Positions 25,500 to 37,876 of a stretch of DNA of 64,000 nt are shown here, piece by piece. How positions within the stretch are numbered: position 1 is the first letter of the stretch; each line of letters opens with the position of its first letter. This DNA comes from Diphasiastrum complanatum (lineage: Eukaryota; Streptophyta; Lycopodiopsida; Lycopodiales; Lycopodiaceae). The translations under genes and the position numbers were made by a program. Below the pieces are notes generated by a model, which was not told the origin of the DNA, made no database searches, and worked only from the letters and a program-made list of their open reading frames with translations. The stretch is from contig CM055100.1 of assembly GCA_029204225.1 (NCBI GenBank), positions 62,751,141 through 62,815,140 of the forward strand, in the 5' to 3' direction.

Positions 25500-28239
25500 G
25501 TCTACAACATTTTAATATAAATGTACAAAAGGAGGACAAGACCTTGAGACGACGAGCATGCTCCTTTGCATGTAAAATATTAGCTAGTTTTTATTTTCCA
25601 TAGAATTTAAGCCACTGACAACTGCTCAATTGACAAGAAAATAATGTGGTAAGTTGCTATTCACAAATGATCATTTTATGAGTAAATTCAGTAGCAGCAG
25701 CGTTTGATGCACTGTTATAGCTCAAGTTTTAAGGAATACGTGGTTCTTGAGATAGTTGAAGTAATTGATAGAGCTAGAAGATCAAAAATACATTGTAGCA
25801 ATCAAGAAAACTGTTAACATCTTAAAATCAAAATGCAACATGCTCTACAATTAATGCTTAGCTCAAGGTTCGTACAACTTTCACACAAAAAGGTTATAAA
25901 CCTTAGGTGTACTGACTTGCTAAAGTCCAAATAACCATAAGATCAACGATAGATTTCATTCCCTACTCTATTCATGATTTTTTTTCTAACTTATTCAGGT
26001 ATGCAAACTTCCATATTTTTCAAAGCTTTATCATTTACAGCAGATACACTTCAAACAGAACGATGTCTCTAAGGAACCAAAAAACCTTATTATTCAGAAT
26101 ATGGGACTTTCACAACAAGACTCCTTACAATAATTGTTGTACTAAAGTGATCATCATTGAAAAAGTTTAGCAAAAGCTTTACTCAATTTCTTATTTCACC
26201 TTTTTTGGTCATTCATTGTCTTTAAATCAAGTGCCTTTATGAGAAAATGTGCATTCGATGAAACAATAATTGTCATGCCTTCAATCCCATATTTCTTTGC
26301 AGTGGCTATGATATTGTCCAGGAGAAGATTTGTCAAAAGGAAGTGACCTGCAAAGAAGCATTGAGAGGAGCCAACAAGATCAGAATATTATATCAAGAGA
26401 TTAAATGTTATCATGTGCCAAACATAGCTTTATCTTTTTAAAAAAATAATGTTAACCTTGATAATTTCAACTACTCAACTTCATAAAATCATCTAGCAAT
26501 GCTACCAAGAAAGAGGAGGTTAATTGGGCAGTTTGGTATTCCAAGTTATAAGACATCTAGAGTAAGCCTATACATGGTTTGAAAATAATACCATCAGTCT
26601 TAAAATTCTCTTCATAAAAATCTCATTTCTTTCTCATTAGCGTGTCCCTTTACATTGTGAGCACCTTGTGAAATAAGGGTGCAATAATCCCATGTATAGT
26701 CTCCTCCTGCCTTGGTGATAATAGTGTTAAAAACTAGTGTTAAAAGTAGTGTCAATGAGAGAAAATGGGAGAATGGTGTTAATGAGTAGTGTTTGTGCTT
26801 GAGGCATGCTTCATCAAAGTCAAGGTAAGGGCCAAAGCAAAAGGACCAGCAAGAGAAAGGGCAAGAAGAATAGGCAAAATCTAGCTAGATCCTTTTGCAA
26901 TTTCATGTACAAGGTGAAATCTCACATGTGTGGAGCATGTTCCCACATGTGGAAGGTAGGCATAATCACTTTAGTTCATTTATGATGGATTTCAATAGTC
27001 AATAGGCCTTTGAGTTTTGGGGGTACTTTGACTTTTCCACCCCTCGTACACATGTTGGTAGAGTGTAGGTTAAGGTTTACAGTTTTAGTTAGTTGCACCA
27101 AAGCACCCATCTTTTCCCGTATTTCGTGTCTCATTTGCTCTACGTGTGTACCCATCCTGTCACGATGCATGCTTCCGATATGATTGACTTATGGGGTGAG
27201 GTGGACCAGACATCTGACTAAGTTAGATACAATACCCAGAGCGGGGGTCGTGAGTGGACTTGTCGCCATTGCCATGTGTGCTTCCGTGGGACACTAGGCT
27301 TAAGGGCCACATACTTGGTGCTGTTAGAGCTGACGGTGATTTTTTATATTCACACATGTGGCAACCATTGCAGTTATTCCATCATGGATATGGACATCGT
27401 TTATTGTATTGTAATTTCATTTTATCGAGTCCTTGCGGGTCTTTCCTTACTGCATGTCAATGATTTTATTACGTTGTCAGTAACCCTTTGTGTTTCATCA
27501 GTACCATCCACCCCCCCACAAAAAAAAAAAAAAAAAAAGAACTGCCCATAGGCTTTTTTTCTGCAATTATATGATGTTAAGAAAAGGCATTTTCTTAAAT
27601 GTTAAATTTCTAGCGCCCCCCCCCCCCCCCCCCCCCCCCCCCCAAATTAAAAAAAAAACTAACCATAGGCACCCATATTAACGCCCCCTTTTTTCCCTTT
27701 TTTTTGTGCAATTTTTTGGGCTTGAGAAGGGGCATTTTATGGTTTTTTTAAATAAAAAAAAAATTAGGTAGGTGCCATGGGTGTCGTGGTACTGAAATGG
27801 TACGGCACCCGGAACTTTGGATAAAACCTTAACATTTGGATCAAACGGTAGACATTTTCAAAATTTGGAAAGAGTATTCCATACAATGAAAAATCAGCAA
27901 AAGCGTATCAGCGGAGAAAAGAGTCAATATAAGCCTAGAAGAAGCAACATTGAAGCGATCAGTAGTTATGAACACAAATCATGAATATGGTAGCAAATCA
28001 TAAACAATAGATTAAAAGACGTGGCAACAAATGAAGTTCTCTACTGGAGACACCTGAATATCATAAAATGTCCGAGCTACAGGCGAAATCAAACTGTCAA
28101 ATGATGAGCCTAAGTGGCTAGGTAAATCAAGATCGGAGGAAAAATGCAAATATTCAAGTATTAGGTCCCTAGTCAGGAACCATGTGAAATAAAGGGCTTG
28201 GGAAGGAGATCGAACACGAGGGGGCATAGACTATGACCA
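25500..28239. other. No gene recognised; homopolymer tracts
   Basis: An A run at about 27522-27538, a run of about 28 C at 27616-27643 followed by A, and T-rich stretches at 27690-27710 are the only clear structure. Two related pieces (CCATAGGC... with GGCATTTT) flank the C run. No domain was found on either strand. Confidence 0.5.
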
Positions 28240-28700
28240 AACTCTGTATCAAGGCAAGAAGGCAGGACAAGGTATCAGCAGCAGCAGCATTAGAAGGGCC
28301 ATGTTTGTAATGGATGTCAAAGGTAAAATCGGTAAGAACTGGAGCCATACATACTGACAGTCACTGAGACCTTTCTGAGTAAACAAATAACAAAGGTTGG
28401 TGGTTTGTGAGCATGATAAAGGTAATGACAACATTTCTTAAGAGCACGTATAATGGCCATATGTAGAATAATGCAGCTCATAAGCACGTAAACGTCGTGA
28501 CTGATAAGCAGTGACACCATTTTCTTGATGTAAGACAGCTCCTAATCCAACAAAGCTAGCATCAGTTTCAGCAGTGAATTTATTTAAGAAAAACGAGAGA
28601 CATAAAATAGGAGCACAAAGGAGTCTTAAGAGTAGTAAGATCTTTTTGACATTCAGGTGACAACAGCTCCTTCATAAACAATACAGATATTTTGTGGAAA
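28240..28700 (-). pseudogene. Ty3/gypsy RNase H fragment
   Basis: Minus-strand frames give TLKTPLCAPIL, ETDASFVGLGAVLHQENG, YELHYSTYG, and after frame shifts FDIHYKHGPSNAAAADTLS. These match the order of the gypsy RT/RNase H region (TDAS...GAVL...FDI.Y.PG..N..AD.LS). Several stops and shifts are present. It is a remnant without flanking LTRs that I could define. Confidence 0.75.
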
Positions 28701-30049
28701 TTTTCAATGCAGTCAGAAATAATCTTCATAATGAGCTCTAATCCACATGAATCAATCTACATACCCATTGATGTTCCTAGGAGACAGCAAATGAATGAGT
28801 CGCCAGTTCTATGAATTTCTCTATGAAGGCCTTCTGTCAAAAGTGGTAATTCTATGAAGAGCAAAGAAGCAAAAGGAGTCGCCAGATGTTTAAATTCTTC
28901 TACAGAGTGTAAAGCCTGATGATGTGAAATAGGAGTTGCGTGAAGGAGCCAGATTACCATGTGAGAGAAGGCCGCCATGGCAGTTCTATGAAGTGCAAAG
29001 CTACAAAAACGGGAAAGTTAAGAAAGCGGAGGTTCACGCAAATAGCTCTATGAAACTCAAAGAGAACTCGGCCAAGTAAGTCAAGATCAAGGCCGGGCCA
29101 GTATCTCACGACTACAAGTTATTATGTTCTCACATATGATACGGGCTAAGCCATATGTCTCACCCTAGATTATTTTAGCAAAGTTTGAAATTTCATCTTT
29201 ACAGCTTGGTGCCTTTTCGAGCTTATTACATATGTCCAAAGAGTCAAGATGTTCCCAAATTTAGAGTAGAGATATTCACATGCAACACTCTTTTGTAATT
29301 TGCAGAGACAAATTGCTCCTAAGAAATAAAGACTTTTTCATCTTCCAACCCAGATAGACTTTGATGATATAGAATTATCAATGATCAGTATTCTTTTAGA
29401 ATTTTGTATGAATTTATTGCTTTAATGAATTGAGTAACAAGCATTGACACCTGTAGAACTAAGAAACTTCGATGAACCATGTTTGATGGTATTATGAACA
29501 CTGACCTTTCTTTCAAGGGATGTGCAGGTACACATGACGTACCTGAAGAATCTGAACAAGAATAAGCCGCCCTATGGGCTTAAGGACTGATCTCTCTTCG
29601 AGGGTATGTGCAGGTACTCGAGAAAGTGCCAAAAGAACAAGAATCGAAACAAGAAGCTTTTTAAGCTTAAAGACAGTAAACAAGAAGGCTTTTGACAAAG
29701 TCTATAATGAAGGCTCAGTAGAGTCTACAAAGAAGGCTTATTTATAAGTTTATAATGAAGGCTCAGAGGAGTCTATAAAGAACAGGACAAGGCTTACGGT
29801 CTGATCACCCTAGTGACTTGTTCCACCATGATTGAGGATGGGCAACCTTTAGAAAATAAGTGCCAATGACCATGACTGAAGATGGGCAACCTCTAAAAAA
29901 AAGGGCCTAGAAATTGATGGACATTATGCAAAAACAACATGGACATATACTTGGCTCTTCCATAGGAAGATTGCACTTGGGTGAATTCCCAAGTTGTAAC
30001 CATGTAATATTATATGTAATTAAAAGTCAAGTTGAAACCTTGTACCACC
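28701..30049. other. No gene recognised; short imperfect direct repeats
   Basis: Small near-duplicates occur around 29500-29600 (GTGCAGGTAC), 29690-29790 (TATAATGAAGGCTCAG) and 29825-29905 (GATGGGCAACCT). No coding domain was seen. Confidence 0.45.
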
Positions 30050-31135
30050 TACCTCCCACCTACTTTTCCTCATGCATTCTAGGCAATTTGACACCTAGAA
30101 TGGGGCGCCCTCCTACACTCTCACTTCATATGCCAACACACCTTAATAACTCTCCCAAGCTAGTACACATCACCCATTCACCCTCCCTAACTAAAACACC
30201 TCATCCATGCACTCCACTTCTCCCTAAGTCCAATTGGAGTCTCCCTCACACCTCATATACTTGAACTTGACACCTCACTCACTTTTGAAGGCCTCTCCAC
30301 TCTCTATATAAGTGGAAATGCGCCCCTCTACCAGGAGGATGAAGGGATAATGTAAAGAATCTAAGAGTTGATGTGATAGTTTTGATGTGATGTTGGTTGA
30401 GAGTCTTTTTGATGAGAACTTGCTTGCTTGAGGATGCTTGGAAGTTAGTTCCATTTTGGTGCAAGTGATTGTGAATGGTGGTGCACTATGTTAGGGTTGT
30501 TAAAATGTTAGTACTTGTGTATGTTAGTACTTTTGTGTGTTAGTATTTTTAGGAGTGGGTATGTTTGAGAGTTGAGAGTTGTAGTTGTCTTGTAGTTTGG
30601 GAGTGATGTTACTTACTATGTTTGCTTGCTCATATTGAGGAGTTGAGAGATTGTGGTTGTTTGTGTTGATTGCTTGGACCTCATTGCTAGTGTGAGCATA
30701 GTTGAGTGCTTCAAATTACTTGGAGAGGATGTTTACTTGCTTTTGTTGAGAGGATTGATGGGTGAGAGTGATTTCATGGTGAGGGTTGGTTGGTTGGTTG
30801 TAGTCCATTGTCATACTAGTAGGCTTATATCTTGAATGAGTGGGATGGTTTGCTGATTTTTTTAGCCATTGTATCTTTTGGCCTGTTTTTTTTACAGAAT
30901 TTCGGTTCAGTTTTTTCTCAATTGAACCGTTAACATTTCAATCGCACCGTTCATATTCCAGAAACTTTGATTTTTTTCATTTTCTCTTTTTACACCAATT
31001 CGATCGGACATGCGTAAAGTGGAGAAAACTACAGCAATATGCATGGATCTGATTTTTGCTACAAGGTTCATGACTAGAGTTTCCACGTACCGGCTACCTA
31101 ATTGCGCATTGAGGTATGTCTTGATTTTTCAAACT
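30050..31135 (+). mobile_element. LTR- or leader-like repeat, copy E1
   Basis: Has a TATA-like CTATATAAG at about 30303, a GTTAGTACTTGTGT-rich downstream stretch, and near its end a block (TTCATGACTAGAGT ... CCGGCTACCT ... CATTGAG|GTATGT, about 31067-31122) shared with 62400-62460. This looks like the untranslated leader of a retroelement family with a splice donor at its end. Boundaries are approximate. Confidence 0.4.
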
Positions 31136-31482
31136 CTATTTTCACCAATAAACGGTGGGAGCTAGCAATTTAGACTATCTCAACTTAAGTTATATTTTTT
31201 AAATAAAGAGGCCTACTATTATCAAGTAAGAGTTGGAACTTAAATCTTTATAGATTGGCGTTCACTCAGTTGCAAGAGGTGGAATCCAAAAAATGATACA
31301 ATTGGGTTCAACAGCTCATGGGTATAGTATAGAGACCTCCTCCACGAGTTTCAAAGCATGTGTTATGTACTGAAATGTTGTTGCTCTTTGAATTGAAGAT
31401 TTTACTACTTGCATTTCCTTCCATGCTCCATCTTCATGCATTGTTGTTGATTCTTCTCTTTTAAGATTGGTTTGAGATTAAT

Positions 31483-31790
31483 ATCAGATAGATGTTAGGA
31501 CTTGGAGGCTGATCCATCATTCTACTCAGTTCAGATGCTTCCATGTCATCGGCTCCCTGAGGAGTTCTTATTACAGCTGTTGAGTGACAGTTGTAATAAG
31601 CACTTTGTAGGATTCTCATTTGCTTTGTGATTAGCATCAGGTAGATGTGCATGACTTGGAGATTGATCCACCATTCCACTGATTTATGATGTTTCCTAGT
31701 TTCTGGCTACCTGAGGAGTTTTTGTTACAAGTGTTGAGTGACAGTTGTAGCAAGCACTTTGAGGACAAGAAAAACATACCAAGATTAGCA
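31483..31790. repeat. 153-bp tandem duplication
   Basis: ATCAGATAGATGT at 31483 and ATCAGGTAGATGT at 31636 begin two copies that share TGATCCA.CATTC.ACT, CTGAGGAGTT and TTGAGTGACAGTTGTA. Confidence 0.8.
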
Positions 31791-32720
31791 TTCATAGAGG
31801 ACATAACAGGCTACCTCATCCAACAGCGACGCGCTAAACGGAACCTGTACTAAGCGCCATAGTGCCGAGGGACCGGCACTACTTTAGGCTGTGGGCCCTG
31901 TTGGGGGTATTCCCACCATTCTGTAAATAAATAAAGTCGAAAAAATAGAAATAGTTGTGAGGGTCGTGGCATCTTGTGTGCGTAAGCCCATGGCCCAATG
32001 AGCACTTGTAAGTAAATAATTTTGGACATAAACTTGACTTTGGGCCATGTAATCAAAAATAATATTAGAAGGCCAAAGTTGAGCTTAAACTTAAGTTCAT
32101 TAGTCAAAGTCAATTGGTGGTAGGTGAAGTGTGTTTCTCTCTCCACCATTGATTAGTTGTGTTTTTTATGAAGAGTGTAGATTTCAATCCCAGCTTCCTT
32201 AGAATAGCCAATAGGAGAAAGGGGCAAGGACCTTCCCCATCCATAAAAAGACACCATTTGTATCATATTTTCATGCTTAATAGAGAGGAGGAGACTCTAC
32301 TATTATGAGAGCTCAAACATCCTCATTTGCTAATCAATCTTGCTTATGCTCTTGTGATGTTTTGCTTGTTGTTTCTAGTTTTTATGTTTTTGCTTTGTGC
32401 TAGTTAAGGTTTCTCCATAAGCAATGACATTGCGCATTTGAGCTAACCTCCATCTCAACTCTCCATCTCTATCCTCTTCCGTATCAATCTCTCTCTCTAT
32501 CTCAGATGAATGCATGTGGTTAGATTTAAGAGAAGTAGTGTTAAGTGGATTAGACTTAGTGAAAGTAGTGTTAAGGTGAAAGTGAAGAGAGTTAGGGAAA
32601 AGAGTAGAATGCATCTAAATCTAGCAACTTGATATAGTTAGGTACCTATCTAGTGTTCTAACCCTCTCTGACAGGCGAAAGGGCTGCTCACCAACTAAAC
32701 TACACACCCTACACATCCAT
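31791..32720. other. Unassigned, LTR-like composition
   Basis: A TATA-like CATAAAAAGACACC at about 32243 and many CT-rich words suggest LTR sequence, but no partner copy was identified in the window. No gene recognised. Confidence 0.4.
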
Positions 32721-33145
32721 GAAGTCTGAGCTAGCCCATCTTATTCGTGATTGTCCTTTTTGTGCCCGTAATAAATTTTCCCGTGTTAAGTCTGCTGGTT
32801 TGCTCTAGAGTTGGCCCATTCCTCATTGTCAGTGGACAGATATTTCTATGGACTTTATCCTTGGTCTTCCTCATACCCGTTGTGGTCATGACTCTTGTAT
32901 GGTGGTGGTAGATAGTTTTTCGAAACATGCACACTTTATACCGGTCGACAGTACTATTACAGCTGAGCAGTGCGCACGTCTTTTTCTATCAGAAATTTTT
33001 TGCTTGCATGGTATGCCACGTACTATCCTATCTGATCATGATAGTAAGTTTATATCTACACTTTGGACAGAGCTTATGTGTATTTTGGATGTACAGCTTT
33101 TGATGGGTACTGCTTATCATTCTACTGTTGATGGAAACTTGATTC
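32721..33145 (+). pseudogene. Ty3/gypsy integrase fragment
   Basis: Zinc-binding end CPFCARNK, then a TAG stop, then the core: MDFILGLP, MVVVDSFSKHAHF, LHGMPRTILSDHDSKF and TAYHSTVDGN (first two acidic residues of the D-D-E core visible). The match stops at about 33145, where the sequence switches to a gypsy RNase H piece in the opposite orientation. The third acidic residue is lost. Non-functional. Confidence 0.85.
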
Positions 33146-33149
33146 GATT

Positions 33150-33640
33150 CACATATCTAACCAATGGCATCCACAACTTAATTAGAACTGTCTTTTATAT
33201 ATCAGATCTTATGATCAAACTCTTGTATCATATCATCCCATCGGGCATTTGACCTCTTAGATTATGTTGATTGAAGAAATATTTGAGGGAGTGGTGATCT
33301 ATATACATTATAAATTTACTACCATACATATAGTGTCTCTAGGTCTTAAGTCCATGAATCACAAAGAATAATCACTTCTCTTGACTTGCATAATTCAACT
33401 AAGGTTCAATAATGTTTTTGCTTTCAAATGCTATTAGCCTATCATTATGCAAAAGAGCTCCTTCAATATCTGTTTACACTATATATTTTCTACCATACAT
33501 ATAGTGTCTCTAGCACTTAAGTCCATGAATCACAAAGAAGAATTACTTCTTTTGAGTTGTATAATACAACAGCGATTCAATAACTTTTTTGATTCAAATG
33601 CTATCAGCCTATCATTATGCAAAAGAGCTCCTTCAATTGT
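33150..33640 (-). pseudogene. Ty3/gypsy RNase H fragment with an internal tandem duplication
   Basis: It is homologous to the minus-strand RNase H part at 34990-35330 (HHSLKYFFNQ here, HQPLKYFFNQ there). The segment from ACTACCATACATATAGTGTC at about 33311 recurs at about 33488. Both copies end in CTATTAGCCTATCATTATGC-like sequence at about 33430 and 33610. Stops are present. Confidence 0.75.
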
Positions 33641-34079
33641 AATATCAATTTTGTCAATTCTATGACAAAAGGTTATCTTGATCTACAAATTGTAACATGG
33701 GAGCTAAAATAATTAGTTTCTTTCTCTTAGCACTGATCTAATTTCTCATTCCATGTTACTATTTATGATGTACTTTACTGTTACCAGTTGTAATTAGTTG
33801 TAGGATAGTCTATTAGTCAATTCCTAGGTCTTCTCCCTCTATATCAGGGTTTATTGTACACTTTACATTCAGTTAGTAAGAGTGATGGTGTGTGTTCTTC
33901 TTCCTCCTTGTGGTGATTGCTTATCGTGAATGATTGATATTGCTTATCTGATTATTGACATTGTAGCTACATGCTACTAGTGTGATTTCTCTCTCCTATT
34001 GAACTTGATCTATCCATAGCTTGGGAGCTAGATCCGATCGATCTAGGTTTGGTTGAGTTGGTTTATCCCCCATCCGATT
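33641..34079. other. LTR-like DNA downstream of the gypsy element
   Basis: The stretch at about 33880-34080 loosely resembles the LTR-like repeats at 44.0 and 45.7 kb (GAGCTAGATC..., GATCTAGGTTTGGTTG). It may be a diverged copy. No gene. Confidence 0.35.
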
Positions 34080-34850
34080 CCCTTTGTTTTCTGGGTCTAG
34101 TTGCCTAGTCTTGGACCAGTTTTCAAGCCCCTAGAGTGAGTAGGGACCCTCAAAAACACCATCTCATTGACCTTGAATTCCATGTGCTTCCGAGAAAGAT
34201 CAATAGTGTCTTGCCCTGTCTTGGGCAGTTCTTATACCGTCTTTAGCAAACTGTAACATTTCTTGTATATCCACAAGGAAATTAACTGCGGCTTGCACCT
34301 TTAGGTTCCTCATGCCAACACCAATCGGTGATCGAGATTGATAACCATACATAAGCATGAAAGGGGTGAATCTAATCCCTGAATGTTTTGCACTATTATA
34401 CGCAAATTTCACCAATGGAAAATAATTATTCCAATCAGACTGTCGATGGCCCACATATGTTAAAAGCATGTCCTCCATCGTCTGATTGGTCCTTTCCATT
34501 TGACTGTCTAATTTCAGATGATCTGTAGAACTCATACTCATAGTTGTTTCCAACTTTTCAAACACTACTTGCCAAAACTTCCATGTGAATTTAGGGTCAC
34601 AATCACTAACAATATTGCAAAGCAACCCATACAGCTAAAAAAGCTTATCAACAAAAAGTTGAGCTAGATTTGAAGCTTTAACCATAGTCACGATTAGTTG
34701 GGATAAATTGAGAAAACTTCGTAAGTTTGTCAACAATGACCCAGACATAATTATGGCCCTTCCCTATACGTGGAAGCTCAACCACAAAATCCATAGAAAT
34801 ACTTTTCCACTTTTTCAAAATAATGCTCTGGAGTCCCATTCTGAAATAGG
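34080..34850 (-). pseudogene. Gypsy integrase
   Basis: Pieces include SISMDFVVELPRIGKGHNY, VIVDKLTKFSQFIP, NIVSDCDPKFTWKFW, then the region 34625-34200 with the glutamate-bearing QMERTNQTMEDML and YNSAKHSGI, and a C-terminal RKHMEFKVNEMVFLRV. STDHLKLDSQ replaces the usual AYHPQTDGQ. Stops lie near 34675 and 34640. Confidence 0.8.
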
Positions 34851-34963
34851 AAACCAGCTCAGATAGAGAACTATTCTGTTATCTTCTTATCTTTCTTAGG
34901 AACCTGAGATCCCTTAGAGTTAATCTCTATTTCATTCTCATTTTTTCCAGTCTCAACCATTTT

Positions 34964-36195
34964 TCAAATGTGACCAAAATGAAAATCTAATTCACAAAGT
35001 TCATTTAATTCAACAATCCGACTAAGAGCATTCGCAACTTGGTTAGAGCTGCCTTTGACATATCGGATCTCATCATCAAATTTCTGCATAAGCTCAACCC
35101 AACGAGCTTTACGACCCCTCGGATCGTTTTGATTGAAAAAGTATTTTAGAGGCTGGTGATCTGTATACACTATAAATTGACTATCCTAAAGGTACTGCCG
35201 CCAGGTTTTAAGTGCATGTATCACAGCAAATAACTCCTCTTGAGTTGTATAATGCAACTGAGGTCCGATAAGTTTCTTGCTCTCAAATGCTATCAGCCTA
35301 TCATTTTGTAAAAGAACCGCTTTTATCACTAAATCACTTGCATCACTTTGTACAAATCTGGATTCGTGATCTGTAAAACGGGAGTTGAACCAACCATTTT
35401 TTTGAGTTTCTCAAAACATTGATTTAGTTCTTCATTCCATTCAATAGGCAGACTAGTTTGACCTCTCTTCTTTTTCTTATTAACTCTGCCTTTAGTCAGA
35501 TTATTTAAAGGCACTGCTATCTTTGCATAATCTTCAATTGACTTAAGAAAAAAAACCTGTAAAATTAAAAAAGGATTTAACTTCTCTAACCGTCTTCGGT
35601 ATCGGCCACTCAAGCATTGTCTTGACCTTGCTCTCATTTATCTTCAACCCATCCGGGGTGATCTTATAACCGAGATACACTAGCTCATGCTTAAAGAGCT
35701 CACACTTAGATTCCTTAGCATAAAATTTCTCTCTTTTGAGATTTCTCAAGGCAGTCTTAAGATGATTTAGATACTCCTAAAGTGTTCTACTATAGATGAG
35801 AATATCATCTAAGAATACAATACATTGACCCAGATATGGACGAAAAATATTGTTCATCATATGTTGAAATATATCAGGTGCATTCATCTCAACCCAAAAG
35901 GAAGGACAAGGCATTCATAATGACCAAATCTCGTCCGAAAACCAGTCTTTTGCACATCGTTCGGATGAATCCTAATACGATGATGTCCGGTTTTGAGATC
36001 TATTTTTGTGAAGTATTTAGCCCCACCTAATCGATCTATTAGATCATCCATTTGGGGTAATGCATGATATTTAGTCTTAATAGTTACTTTATTCAACCCC
36101 TTGTAGTCAACACACATCCGTAAGCCTCCATCTTTCTTCACTTTCAGAAGAACAAGAGCACTCCATTGTGACTTGCTAGGCTGAATGTGACCCAT
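34964..36195 (-). pseudogene. Gypsy reverse transcriptase and RNase H
   Basis: Visible: [53 protein letters not shown] (the catalytic DD at about 35810), KCELFKHELVYLGYKI, then MYTDHQPLKYFF and SSNQVANALSRI of RNase H. Frame changes occur near 35885, 35750, 35560 and 35330. An in-frame TAG follows LIYSRTL. Confidence 0.85.
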
Positions 36196-36652
36196 CTTCA
36201 GATAATTTTCAATTTGATTAATAATCTCTATCTCTTATTTATGAGAAAACAAATATGGTTGTCTAGAGACAGGGTGACTACCTGGAATTAACTCAATTAT
36301 GTGGTCTACCAACCTAGATGTGGTATTTCAAGAGTTAATACAATTGGAAAAACATCTTTGAATTCAGTTAAGATCTTATTCTTCTCTATTTGCTCCTGAT
36401 CTAAGTCCACTGAGCTAAGACATTTTGAGAACTCACAACTACTTAGATGCATTGCAAAAAATCTAAAATTATGAGTTTGGCAAACAAAGAATAAGCTTCA
36501 TACCGTGAATCAAAAACTTCCATTACATCAGCAAATGAAATCATCCCAGATGGATGCACATATCTGTCTCCCAACAAAGTAACTACTTCATTACCATCCT
36601 AAAATGAGAGCGTATGCTTCTCAAAATCTATATCAGGAAATTTATTAAATAA

Positions 36653-37072
36653 TCATTCATACCCTAGGATTATGTTTGTACGTGCTAAATCTAAAACATG
36701 AAAATCTATTAACTCTCTATAATCTTGAATCCAAACTGGGAGCTTCGAAACTTTAACATCCCAAGTCTCCAACTCTGCACCTGAAGCTAGATATACCTTA
36801 TATCTATGATCATTGGCTTCAGTCTCCAGGCCGAGTTTCTGCACAAGACCAGAGTTAATAAAATTATGAGTTGAATCACTATCCACCAATATACTAACTT
36901 CATGTCCTTTAACAATGCCTTTCAAATGAAATAATTCATTAGGCAAGAACGAAGCAGTACTGAATGAACATTCACATTCACAATTAACCTTGTAAATTTC
37001 CAATTTTAGATTTTCCTTACTTGGCATCTTAATGACTTGAGCTGCAAATTTCTTTCGCTGTAGACAGAACAC
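36653..37072 (-). pseudogene. Gypsy aspartic protease, catalytic triplet altered
   Basis: The open frame carries ILVDSDSTHNFI, where gypsy proteases normally have LVDSGSTHNFI, and the later hydrophobic segment FHVLDLARTNIILGYE. The D-S-G to D-S-D change would be expected to disable the enzyme. Confidence 0.8.
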
Positions 37073-37171
37073 ACATTCGCCTTCCCAGTCTTCTTCCAGG
37101 ACATAAGCTTCTTTTGCTTAAAATTCTATGCCATTTGATCCAGTTCGTCAAAATATTTGACGCGTTTCTTA

Positions 37172-37876
37172 TCACGAACTCATTTTTTCCCCTTCTCTTG
37201 GTTGGATCCGGATTAGCTTGAAACTGCTCCCTAGATGCCACCGCCATGGAATCATAAGCTTTTGCGACTCATATGATGTCATCAAAAGTTTGGAGCACGA
37301 TTTCCTTACATTCATTATGATAAAATCAGCCGGTAAACCTAGGATAAACTGCCAGAGTGCCAGTTTCGCATCGAATGACAAAACTTTATTCCATAAATCC
37401 ATAAATTCTTACAAGTAAGAGTATAAGCTTCGAGTACCCATTTTGCAACTGACAAATCTTTGGAAAAAAAATGAACTGTCTGCAACCAGGAACAATTTTC
37501 GGAATACTTCTCTTTCCACATGGTAGGTTTGGATTGCAAATTATGCCACCAAGATGAAGCCTTTCCTCGGAAGAACATAATGACGCTCTCAATCTTTTTC
37601 TCTTCTGGAATTGTGTGTAGATTGAAATAACTGTTTTATTTGGTTAACCAGTCGTCTACTACCTCTGGCTTCTTCTCTTTCTTCTCCTCCGAAAAAAGGT
37701 TCTGGCTGAAAGCCCAAATTTTTGAAAGAGAGATTTTTAACTTGATTCAACAATTCCTCCATTTGCTGATCGCTTAAATTGTTCTGATTGTTCATTTCAT
37801 TAAGCCCTTGACTTAATTGCTGGCATCTATAAATAGGTAGGCATAGGTACCTTACCCTCAAGACCTGTGTTATCAT
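37172..37876 (-). pseudogene. Gypsy gag region
   Basis: Frames from 37876 to 37172 include a Gln/Asn-rich start with a coiled-coil (QQMEELLNQVKNLSF), PEPFFGGEE, MFFRGKASSWWHNLQ and WNKVLSFDAKLALWQFI. The W-W pattern resembles gypsy capsid. At least three shifts separate the pieces. Confidence 0.65.

Larger units (their letters stand above)
34080..37876 (-). mobile_element. Ty3/gypsy retrotransposon coding region, degenerate
   Basis: Domains run gag, protease, reverse transcriptase, RNase H, integrase from right to left, the Ty3/gypsy order. Many frameshifts and stops break it. Its 5' leader probably continues at 37877-39250 and, after the nested copia insertion, at 43375-43523, where a tRNA-Met primer site adjoins an LTR. 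No matching 3' LTR was found left of 34080. Confidence 0.85.

Noticed and set aside
27490-27681. Lys- and Pro-run peptide
   Set aside because: Translation of A and C homopolymers.
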